A program made the position numbers and the translations under genes. Below, one piece after another: positions 59,901-64,000 of a stretch of 64,000 nt of DNA. Source of the DNA: Owenia fusiformis (Eukaryota > Annelida > Polychaeta > Sabellida > Oweniidae); assembly GCA_903813345.2 (NCBI GenBank), contig CAIIXF020000003.1, forward strand, positions 23,949,248 to 24,013,247. The letters are read 5' to 3'. Below the pieces are notes generated by a model that searched no databases, had not been told where the DNA came from, and saw nothing but the letters and a program-made list of their open reading frames with translations. Within the stretch, counting starts at the first letter, position 1. Every line of letters starts with the position of its first letter.

Positions 59901-59940
59901 CTGGTAATATCATACAGGAGGCAGAGAAAAGAATAAGAAG
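23786..59940 (+). CDS. CTU2: Cytoplasmic tRNA 2-thiolation protein 2 (CTU2/NCS2), 13 exons, 3' end missing
   Basis: CTU2 partners CTU1 in the complex that thiolates wobble U34 of tRNA-Lys, -Glu and -Gln in the cytosol, with sulfur delivered through URM1. Joined exons (23786-23904, 24119-24257, 26783-26843, 27173-27282, 27559-27713, 28044-28179, 43020-43069, 43566-43647, 44026-44117, 53364-53430, 55009-55178, 58615-58681, 59882-59940) give 435 residues with every phase consistent. Landmarks: zinc-ribbon cysteines CMKC (21-24) and CREC (39-42), the degenerate PP-loop VAVSGG (about 69-74), SKVMTGETSTHLA, VRPLR, FPSTVSTIFR, then C-terminal CIMC and CYGC pairs. Lack of a canonical PP-loop is normal for CTU2, the non-catalytic partner. 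Vertebrate CTU2 is about 515 residues; about 20 C-terminal codons are missing here. Introns are large (up to 14.8 kb), and intron 9 holds an antisense P450. Confidence 0.96.
24119..24257 (+). CDS. CTU2: CTU2 exon 2 (PP-loop)
   Basis: Acceptor tttctag, then 139 bp encoding (R)ECFLKYCTHKFRSAFGKSK, LIRDGD and AVLVAVSGGQATTALVHLIQ, with donor GAG|gtaagg. The downstream copy ggaggtaagg at about 24293 is a possible competing donor. Confidence 0.95.
24386..24555 (+). mobile_element. Degraded relative of the 4533-4724 element
   Basis: The block ggccaaaaattctttcaaaa, then tcatacag, the central attctgagca and the end ctatgggcctg match the 4.5-kb element in order and orientation. It lies in CTU2 intron 2, directly beside copy B of the larger element. 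Confidence 0.75.
24575..26745 (-). mobile_element. Copy B of the 1.7-2.2 kb element with internal subrepeats
   Basis: Ends CAGGGCCGTCAG (plus-strand left) and CTTACGGGCCTG (right) form a 12-bp imperfect inverted repeat, with ATATC directly outside both ends. Internal blocks containing agaaagcaccaaatagcat recur near 24706, 25031, 25257, 25577, 25869 and 26149. It is the reverse complement of copy A. It fills most of CTU2 intron 2. CAGGG ends suggest hAT affinity, but the apparent 5-bp duplication does not fit the usual 8 bp. Confidence 0.85.
26783..26843 (+). CDS. CTU2: CTU2 exon 3
   Basis: Acceptor cattgtcag, 61 bp encoding GLSCRAQKKLRFNPTLVYID, phase 1 at donor G|gtaagt. It aligns with the GLS...KRLRF...IFVDE segment of vertebrate CTU2. 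Confidence 0.95.
27173..27282 (+). CDS. CTU2: CTU2 exon 4
   Basis: Acceptor aattatag, 110 bp beginning EGAVINESREERLKVCSKM and ending SFPFHIIPFEK, with donor AAG|gtttgt. It corresponds to the EEERSK...TGFPWHVV region of the family. Confidence 0.95.
27559..27713 (+). CDS. CTU2: CTU2 exon 5
   Basis: Acceptor tattatag, 155 bp beginning VMKESLRYDSDSS and ending SLTAKENLQSIL. The donor AG|gtacaa is weak. The variable linker of CTU2 lies here; TAKE..L.S.LR aligns with the conserved TAKEELLQTLR segment. Confidence 0.95.
28044..28179 (+). CDS. CTU2: CTU2 exon 6
   Basis: Acceptor aattccag, 136 bp encoding RRRLLISLAEKL, SISKVMTGETSTHLASQLL and SQGRGKHVSDEM, with donor ATG|gtaaac. This is the most conserved central block of the family (SKVMTG.S.T.LA). 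Confidence 0.97.
32221..32575. mobile_element. Partial relative of the TTAA MITE
   Basis: Carries the same subterminal pair, caggaagtgatgtcac and gatgacatcacttcctg, followed by a right-end remnant ggaaggaatgtccctttaa. The left terminus is not recognisable. Confidence 0.65.
33695..33745. repeat. GTCGTGATCGTG microsatellite
   Basis: Alternating cgtggtcgtgat units run for about 50 bp at the left border of the 145-bp array. Confidence 0.85.
33745..34590. repeat. 145-bp tandem array, about 5.7 copies
   Basis: cttgtcatcgccattt recurs at 33897, 34042, 34187, 34331 and 34476 (spacing 144-145). Each unit contains ggcggccatcttgttttctg and gatagaggatatcaagtact. Frames of 67-80 codons stay open by chance of the unit; no known protein is seen. 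Confidence 0.95.
40244..40461. mobile_element. TGTTCCAC-type MITE, copy 1
   Basis: Ends run from agtgaaacctta to gaggttttactgta, with internal aagtggaacacc repeated in both orientations and gtcagaccaactgacttaat at the centre. A reverse-oriented copy lies at 42722. Confidence 0.75.
42722..42905. mobile_element. TGTTCCAC-type MITE, copy 2 (inverted)
   Basis: Ends are acagtaaaaactttttaagtg and agttgtttcactgta, with repeated ggtgttccac and attaagtcagctggtcttgg, the reverse-complement order of the 40.2-kb copy. It sits about 115 bp upstream of CTU2 exon 7. Confidence 0.75.
43020..43069 (+). CDS. CTU2: CTU2 exon 7
   Basis: A 50-bp exon with acceptor ctgtttccag, encoding SFSDGRNQAVMFVRPL, and donor AG|gtaact. 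It aligns with the GFSDERHGDVVVVRPMR block, which identifies it despite its size. Confidence 0.95.
43566..43647 (+). CDS. CTU2: CTU2 exon 8
   Basis: Acceptor ttcttctag, 82 bp encoding EFSSKETALYNRMMSLEPC then IQPTLTTK, with donor AAG|gtaaat. It aligns with the KEVAFYNRLF region. Confidence 0.95.
43903..43925. repeat. ATTT microsatellite
   Basis: tatttatttatttatttatt in CTU2 intron 8. Confidence 0.85.
44026..44117 (+). CDS. CTU2: CTU2 exon 9
   Basis: Acceptor tttttccag, 92 bp encoding TGLGSSIDRLTQSFVATLQ then AGFPSTVSTIF, with donor AG|gtaggt. FPSTVST is a family signature. Confidence 0.96.
44118..46247. other. CTU2 intron 9, left part
   Basis: Contains the 489-bp foldback element (45051-45539) and otherwise unrecognised AT-rich sequence. 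The nested P450 stop codon lies at its right boundary. Confidence 0.6.
45051..45539. mobile_element. 489-bp foldback MITE with target duplication ATACCT
   Basis: The ends CACTGTTCCATAGCTGG and CCAGCTGTGGAACAGTG start arms of about 190 bp or more that are reverse complements (agcgtcattcaagatggttg / caaccatcttgaatgacgct). The internal motif tgactctaactg recurs. ATACCT occurs directly outside both ends (45045-45050, 45540-45545). No coding sequence is seen. Confidence 0.9.
46248..46461 (-). CDS. P450 exon 7 (heme loop, stop)
   Basis: 214 bp, acceptor gattatag. It begins (M)LMPFGAGARGCVGEVFAKS and ends FKIRVEPR, stop. The cysteine of GARGCVG is the heme ligand. The gene ends at 46248. Confidence 0.96.
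46248..51461 (-). CDS. Cytochrome P450, clan 2 (CYP1/2/17-like), complete 7-exon gene nested in CTU2 intron 9
   Basis: Heme-thiolate monooxygenase, predicted to be anchored in the ER membrane. Exons 51461-51113, 50128-49848, 49700-49491, 48613-48472, 48232-47967, 47249-47128 and 46461-46248 sum to 1584 bp, 527 residues plus stop, with matching phases throughout. Features: hydrophobic anchor (about 26-44), proline hinge LPGPPGWPLIGN (56-67), I-helix IGGFVTT (326-332), K-helix ExxR as EIFR (384-387), PERF (439-442), and heme loop FGAGARGC (461-468) with Cys468 as the axial ligand. The I-helix has Val330 where P450s normally carry Glu or Asp before Thr. Length and motif order are normal. The substrate is unknown. 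It could be an expressed gene of ordinary function or one with altered oxygen chemistry. Confidence 0.94.
47128..47249 (-). CDS. P450 exon 6 (PERF)
   Basis: 122 bp, acceptor cttatag, donor AT|gtatgt. It begins VWPMLWSMHHDERFWDEPWK and contains FKPERFMTQEG. Confidence 0.94.
47335..47450 (-). pseudogene. Relic copy of P450 exon 6 (5' part) plus upstream intron
   Basis: The minus strand reads WPLLWAMHHDVKRF then TGA, matching exon 6 WPMLWSMHHDERFW. The acceptor AG is lost and Trp has become a stop. The neighbouring intron motif acaatatttgctgatttctc is also duplicated (about 47300 and 47418). The unit is about 140 bp from the real exon. Confidence 0.8.
47824..47910 (-). pseudogene. Relic copy of P450 exon 5 (3' part)
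   Basis: The minus strand reads SHISFAANYVAQTYKSIGGY then CLLRRIQ, in register and of equal length with exon 5 SHTPLAVPHMTQEATSIGGY and DLPKGTQ (11 of 27 identical). The base after CAG is ga, not gt, so the donor is lost. It sits between exons 5 and 6. Confidence 0.7.
47967..48232 (-). CDS. P450 exon 5 (I- and K-helix)
   Basis: 266 bp, acceptor cattacag, donor CAG|gtattt. It begins FVTTHKFLLAFINIMASNQK, holds ATIYEIFRYGSHTPLAVPH and ends SIGGYDLPKGTQ. Confidence 0.95.
48472..48613 (-). CDS. P450 exon 4 (GC donor)
   Basis: 142 bp, acceptor catttcag, encoding DTFDPENLRGIYDVYFKAHK and ending DVFEIFIG. The only donor that restores IGGFVTT with exon 5 is G|gcaaga, a GC-AG intron; no usable GT lies nearby. 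Confidence 0.9.
49491..49700 (-). CDS. P450 exon 3
   Basis: 210 bp (70 codons, phase 0 at both ends), acceptor ttttcaag, donor GAG|gtaagt. It begins VTGTTLQEDSYLLEEHKELD and contains LLDTFPSLIHFPFVPGVKEV, a typical F-G loop segment. Confidence 0.93.
49848..50128 (-). CDS. P450 exon 2
   Basis: 281 bp, acceptor attttgtcag, donor ATG|gtatgt. It begins KEFAARPELPLIAGQLPNG and includes the C-helix region and NYDERTIFVRKLAHKALKQF. It ends TQIVNIM, the D/E-helix region. Confidence 0.94.
50195..50335. repeat. Direct duplication of about 74 bp in P450 intron 1
   Basis: Segments atggtcatacaagccttata and atggtcatgtaagccatata, each followed by tggatct and a cacatg, lie 74 bp apart. This is a recent local duplication in intron. 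Confidence 0.75.
51113..51461 (-). CDS. P450 exon 1
   Basis: 349 bp from ATG at 51461; donor G|gtaaat. It encodes the signal anchor (MLPFLITVALALLIIYL), the hinge PGPPGWPLIGN and ends INEMLVSK. The family pattern continues directly into exon 2 (KG-K-EFAARP). Confidence 0.93.
51462..52725. other. Upstream of P450; no gene seen
   Basis: Within CTU2 intron 9 and 5' of the P450 start on the minus strand, so it should hold the P450 promoter. No specific element can be supported. Confidence 0.4.
52780..53335 (+). repeat. 163-bp pyrimidine-rich tandem array, about 3.4 copies
   Basis: The phrase ttatttgttaccttttcact recurs at 52831, 52994 and 53158 (spacing 163 and 164). The plus strand is strongly T/C-rich throughout. 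It ends within 30 bp of the CTU2 exon 10 acceptor and keeps several frames open, which is not evidence of coding. Confidence 0.9.
53364..53430 (+). CDS. CTU2: CTU2 exon 10
   Basis: Acceptor tttgttttcag, 67 bp encoding (R)TGEKLSSELDKNKEDDFCIM then CQ, with donor CAG|gtgagc. CIMC is the first C-terminal cysteine pair. Confidence 0.95.
53431..55008. other. CTU2 intron 10, no feature seen
   Basis: AT-rich intron with no recognisable repeat or gene on either strand. Confidence 0.55.
55009..55178 (+). CDS. CTU2: CTU2 exon 11
   Basis: Acceptor ttttcag, 170 bp beginning SVLDTDTPESSALSATLFSQ and ending SCKSTNKT, with donor GG|gtaagg. A cysteine-rich segment, NCCGEGDGSCK, lies near its end; this linker is variable in the family. 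Confidence 0.93.
55179..58614. other. CTU2 intron 11
   Basis: Contains the TTAA-flanked element (56297-56823) with a tandem duplicate of its right end (to about 56880). Otherwise no gene or RNA is recognisable. Confidence 0.6.
56297..56823. mobile_element. MITE with TTAA ends (piggyBac-like target)
   Basis: TTAA-AGGGATATTCCTTGC on the left and GCAAGGAATATCCCT-TTAA on the right form a TIR of about 22 bp flanked by TTAA on both sides. Internal subterminal inverted repeats caggaagtgatgtca and tgacatcacttcctg are also present. The right terminus is copied again at about 56838-56865. No transposase is seen. Confidence 0.88.
58615..58681 (+). CDS. CTU2: CTU2 exon 12
   Basis: Acceptor tttatttcag, 67 bp encoding SLDKEDLLPLSCYGCRLILR then EM, with donor ATG|gtaaga. 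It aligns with the LCYSCRVNMKD segment and supplies the second CxxC pair. Confidence 0.95.
58735..58850. repeat. Short imperfect TGTCAC repeats
   Basis: tgtcacttt, tgtcacata, tgtcactta and related motifs recur every 15-20 bases just inside CTU2 intron 12. Confidence 0.5.
59030..59881 (+). repeat. Intronic satellite that contains seven extra copies of the exon 13 splice acceptor and exon start
   Basis: Two modules alternate: about 42 bp (ttgtagatttacatacattc, tccttgcatatatgcacgcata) and about 74 bp (ttgtagatttacatacattc, tccttgcag, agttcaactacctgtatacc, tggtgatatcatatatacta). The second module carries a polypyrimidine-cag acceptor plus the first codons of CTU2 exon 13. Extra copies of the acceptor/exon junction lie near 59111, 59228, 59343, 59459, 59575, 59733 and 59807; the authentic one is at 59882. 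Confidence 0.95.
59882..59940 (+). CDS. CTU2: CTU2 exon 13
   Basis: Acceptor ctccttgcag, 59 bp encoding SSTTCIPGNIIQEAEKRIR, with donor AG|gtatgc. It aligns with the LPPYILAEAQLR region near the family C-terminus. One further short exon is expected; it was not found. Confidence 0.9.
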
Positions 59941-61690
59941 GTATGCATCTCAATTTTTTTACATTTTAAAAAACTTGTCTTTAATATCATTTCAAAATAT
60001 TTATTTTAGCACTGAATTTAATTAAAGTCATTTGAAAGTGTAGCTATCCAATATGGGAATAAGACATGAAGATCAATTTTTCAAATTAGTTTATACCATT
60101 ATGATATTAAGAAATATTAGTCCCATAATGCACTGCTCAACAAGGGAGACTGTTCCCAGAAGTCCTTGCAAAAGCTAATGTCATTAATTTAGTATATAAA
60201 TTGATACATTTGCTCACTGGCAACTCTAGGTTACTTTGGGAAATAATTTATCATAACATGTGCTGACTTTCAATTAGATATCTTTGATGATTTCCCTTCA
60301 TGAGGGATGTACTATAATCTAGTAAATATTTTCCACCCATCTATCTGTTCTTCCGTTATGTTATGTTTGTTAAAATAAATGCTTATGGAAAGGTGAATGA
60401 TTTACAGTTCTTTAACTCAGAAAAATATGGGATAAGATGTACGGAAAAGATTTACGCAAAATACAAATTAATTAAGAGAGGAATATAGCACTATCCAGGG
60501 CCCTCCTAAATGTTTTGCCCTTTTTGGAGTCCTTGATTTCCAACAGTTGCACACTCTAGTTTCTCATAAACTTTTCAGAGAAGATTGCATTTTTTAATGG
60601 TCTTTTCTGGCTTCTTTCTCAAATATTTATAGTTCAATGGAAATGTGACAGTAAACTCAAAGAATGATTTTTGATATTGCAAATGGTTTTGAAGATATCA
60701 TTTAATAACCATTATTGGCCAGATCATTTTTGAAAACATTCTTTTTATTCATTTAGTTTTGAAAATAATTTGTAACCCCCCCCCCCCTATTTCCCAAACA
60801 TATGTTTTTATAACAGATAATTATTACTAAGTGCAATATTAAGGTACTTCATACTTGTGAAACTACATATTTTGTAGGATGGGATTTGCTTCTATGATGA
60901 ATTGTCATTTCTAGTTTTGACAAATGAAGATGAGACTACAAATATACACTGTGCACTCTTACTAGTTATAAGTCCAATCTTAAACTTCTGTTCCATATCA
61001 TGCTTATTCTACACTATCTCTTTCAAGAATACCCCAATTTTCCACCATTTTCAGAGAATTTAATTAAAAAATGTATCTGGCCTGAGTTACATAACTCCCT
61101 GGCCTGACAATATACTTTTTGTTTCAGTTTCAACTGAGCATTGAGCTATTGTAATATTTTATCCAGGCACTTCAAGGCAATGAACGTCAGCCATAGCCCT
61201 ACAGCGGTTGTTTGTCGAGGCTGCCTTGTCTGATTAGACCATCATGTGTATGATTTATTAAGATGAATTTCATCACAAATTGATATAAATTAATGACTAC
61301 ATTGATGTTTCATCTTTAAGCCTTTACGTATATAGAATCACTTTGAAGAGATTTGCAGAATATTAATATTTTGAGCACAGTGTCTCTCCATGCAGCACTT
61401 TCACAGACAGACAGACAAACAATGTTTTATGCTATTTAATCGTATTAAAAAAGATGGTAGAGATGTTGACTAATTTCACATATTGTTCTTCTTCTTATTT
61501 TGGTGGATTTGCTGTTTTTTACATTTTGCGGCTACAAAAATTTAATTTGGCGGACTTGCAATATTATAATGTACAAATGGTACTAATTTACATGGTACTA
61601 AAATTACTAGGAAATTTGGCGGCTTCTTAATTTGGCAGACTTTAACAGTTTGGCGGATCCGTCAAATTAAAATGGCAGCCAAATTAAGTT
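59941..61690. other. CTU2 last intron or 3' flank, no exon identified
   Basis: The terminal CTU2 exon should lie here or beyond the window. Several phase-compatible acceptors exist but none encodes a family-like tail. A segment with repeated aatttggcgg motifs lies at about 61548-61690. A poly-C run is at 60777-60787. Confidence 0.5.
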
Positions 61691-61697
61691 GAAGCAG

Positions 61698-63755
61698 TAA
61701 GAGAGAATGAGGGAGAGATGTTGACTTAAGACATAAAAGAGAATGAGGGAGAGATGTTAACTAAAGACATAAAAGAGAATGAGGGAGAGATGTTGACTTA
61801 AGACATAAAAGAGAATGAGGGAGAGATGTTGACTTAAGACATAAAAGAGAATGAGGGAGAGATGTTCACTTAAGACATAAAAGAGAATGAGGGAGAGATG
61901 TTAACTTAAGACATAAAAGAGAATGAGGGAGAGATGTTGACTTAAGACATAAAAGAGAATGAGGGAGAGATGTTGACTTAAGACATTAAAGAGAATGAGG
62001 GAGAGATGTTCACTTAAGACATAAAAGAGAATGAGGGAGAGATGTTGACTTAAGACATAAAAGAGAATGAGGGAGAGATGTTGACTTAAGACATAAAAGA
62101 GAACGAGGGAGAGATGTTAACTTCAGACATAAGCGAGAATGAGGGAGAGATTTTGACTTCAGACATAAGCGAGAATGAGGGAGAGATTTTGACTTCAGAC
62201 ATAAGCGAGAATGAGGGAGAGATGTTGACTTAAGACATAAAAGAGAATGAGGGAGAGATGTTCACTTAAGACATAAAAGAGAATGAGGGAGAGATGTTGA
62301 CTTAAGACATAAAAGAGAATGAGGGAGAGATGTTGACTTAAGACATAAAAGAGAATGAGGGAGAGATATTGACTTAAGACATAAAAGAGAATGAGGGAGA
62401 GATTTTGACTTAAGACATAAAAGAGAATGAGGGAGAGATGTTGACTTAAGACATAAAAGAGAATGAGGGAGAGATGTTGACTTAAGACATAAAAGAGAAT
62501 GAGGGAGAGATGTTGACTTAAGACATAAAAGAGAATGAGGGAGAGATGTTGACTAAAGACATAAAAGAGAATGAGGGAGAGATGTTAACTTAAGACATAA
62601 AAGAGAATGAGGGAGATATGTTGACTTAAGACATAAAAGAGAATGAGGGAGAGATGTTAACTTAAGACATAAAAGAGAATGAGGGAGAGATGTTGACTTA
62701 AGACATAAAAGAGAATGAGGGAGAGATGTTGACTTAAGACATAAAAGAGAATGAGGGAGAGATGTTGACTAAAGACATAAAAGAGAATGAGGGAGAGATG
62801 TTGACTTAAGACATAAAAGAGAATGAGGGAGATATGTTGACTTAAGACATAAAAGAGAATGAGGGAGAGATTTTGACTTAAGACATAAAAGAGAATGAGG
62901 GAGAGATGTTGACTTAAGACATAAAAGAGAATGAGGGAGAGATGTTGACTTAAGACATAAAAGAGAATGAGGGAGAGATGTTGACTTAAGACATAAAAGA
63001 GAATGAGGGAGAGATGTTAACTTAAGACATAAAAGAGAATGAGGGAGAGATGTTGACTTAAGACATAAAAGAGAATGAGGGAGAGATGTTGACTTAAGAC
63101 ATAAAAGAGAATGAGGGAGAGATGTTGACTTAAGACATAAAAGAGAATGAGGGAGAGATGTTGACTTAAGACATAAAAGAGAATGAGGGAGATATGTTGA
63201 CTTAAAACATAATAGAGAATGTGGGAGAGATGTTGACTTAAGACATTAGAGAGAATGAGGGAGAGATGTTGACTTAAGACATAAAAGAGAATGAGGGAGA
63301 GATGTTGACTTAAAACATAAAAGAGAATGAGGGAGAGATGTTGACTTAAGACATTAGAGAGAATGAGGGAGAGATGTTGACTTAAGACATTAGAGAGAAT
63401 GAGGGAGAGATGTTGACTCAAGACATAAATGAGAATGAGGGAGAGATGTTGACTAAAGACATAAAAGAGAATGAGGGAGAGATGTTGACTTAAGACATAA
63501 AAGAGAATGAGGGAGAGATGTTGACTTAAGACATAAAAGAGAATGAGGGAGAGATGTTGACTTAAGACATAAAAGAGAATGAGGGAGAGATGTTGACTTA
63601 AAACATAAAAGAGAATGAGGGAGAGATGTTGACTTAAGACATTAGAGAGAATGAGGGAGAGATGTTGACTTAAGACATTAGAGAGAATGAGGGAGACATG
63701 TTGACTCAAGACATAAATGAGAATGAGGGAGAGATGTTGACTCAAGACATTAAAG
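61698..63755. repeat. 36-bp satellite array, about 57 copies
   Basis: The unit gagaatgagggagagatgtt continues gacttaagacataaaa, with variants (cattagaga, gatatgttg, cttcagacataagc) arranged in small blocks. Since 36 is divisible by three, the minus strand reads a 242-codon frame of 12-residue repeats (LSQHLSLILFYV). No start signal, intron or known domain supports a protein. Confidence 0.97.
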
Positions 63756-64000
63756 TGTCTTTCTGAGACTTAGAAGGAGAAATTTGAGATTTCGAGCCAT
63801 ATGTCTCAAGAAAATGCTCTTACCTTTCTGGTAGGATGAGTTCAGGTGCCAAAAACAGCTGATCAAAGGATATATATCATTTTCTAATTGAAAATTTTTG
63901 TTGAGCCATGCATTTTTGACACTGTTTTGACAGGAAGTCATACCCAAAATGAAAACTGAAGAAAACAACATTTATCCTAAATGTACATCAAAATACTTAC
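63756..64000. other. Right edge, no feature identified
   Basis: Unique sequence after the satellite. I see no convincing CTU2 terminal exon or other gene here. Confidence 0.4.

Noticed and set aside
60889-60925. Candidate CTU2 terminal exon (acceptor at 60888, RMGFASMMNCHF-stop)
   Set aside because: Phase fits, but the tail does not resemble the family C-terminus; chance is as likely.
63017-63745. 242-codon minus-strand frame
   Set aside because: Pure 36-bp satellite; the other strand and variants show no selection for the frame, and no domain or gene structure is present.
61698-63755. CRISPR-like array
   Set aside because: Repeats are contiguous with no unique spacers, and the genome is animal.

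Overview
The window is genomic DNA from an animal, most likely a marine invertebrate. The evidence is AT-rich sequence, split genes with GT-AG introns, many long poly-C/poly-G tracts, LINE fragments, many small inverted-repeat transposons and several satellite arrays. The phylum cannot be fixed from the sequence. No CRISPR, operon or bacterial signal is present.

Three protein-coding genes can be reconstructed exon by exon, each with consistent splice phases. (1) The first three coding exons of a G protein alpha subunit of the Go type lie on the minus strand at 12738-12621, 12324-12282 and 3936-3795; the gene runs off the left edge. (2) A CTU2/NCS2 gene (tRNA wobble-uridine 2-thiolation) lies on the plus strand as 13 exons from about 23786 to 59940; the last few codons were not found. 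(3) A complete 7-exon, 527-residue cytochrome P450 lies on the minus strand at 51461-46248, entirely inside CTU2 intron 9 and antisense to it. Relics of its exons 5 and 6 sit in its own intron 5.

Layout: 1-3794, Galpha-o intron with 27-bp and about 18-bp tandem repeats; 3937-12281, Galpha-o intron 2 with a 3' LINE fragment joined to a roughly 1.8-kb array of 43-bp repeats; 12.7-23.8 kb, the divergent intergenic region, built almost wholly of nested transposons (a broken L1/Tx1-like LINE, GC-rich terminal-inverted-repeat elements, a long inverted repeat carrying a clean nested insertion, foldback hairpins); 23.8-28.2 kb, CTU2 exons 1-6; 28.2-43.0 kb, a 14.8-kb intron with a 145-bp array and small inverted-repeat elements; 43.0-59.9 kb, CTU2 exons 7-13 with the nested P450; 60-64 kb, mainly a 2-kb array of 36-bp repeats.

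The genes are not a pathway cluster: signalling, tRNA modification and heme oxygenase functions are simply neighbours. The most unusual structure is just upstream of CTU2 exon 13. There, the 3' splice site plus the first codons of the exon have been copied seven extra times into an intronic satellite. Other points of interest are the P450's missing I-helix acidic residue, its apparent GC-AG intron and its exon relics, and a transposon inserted into one arm of an inverted repeat whose other arm preserves the empty site.
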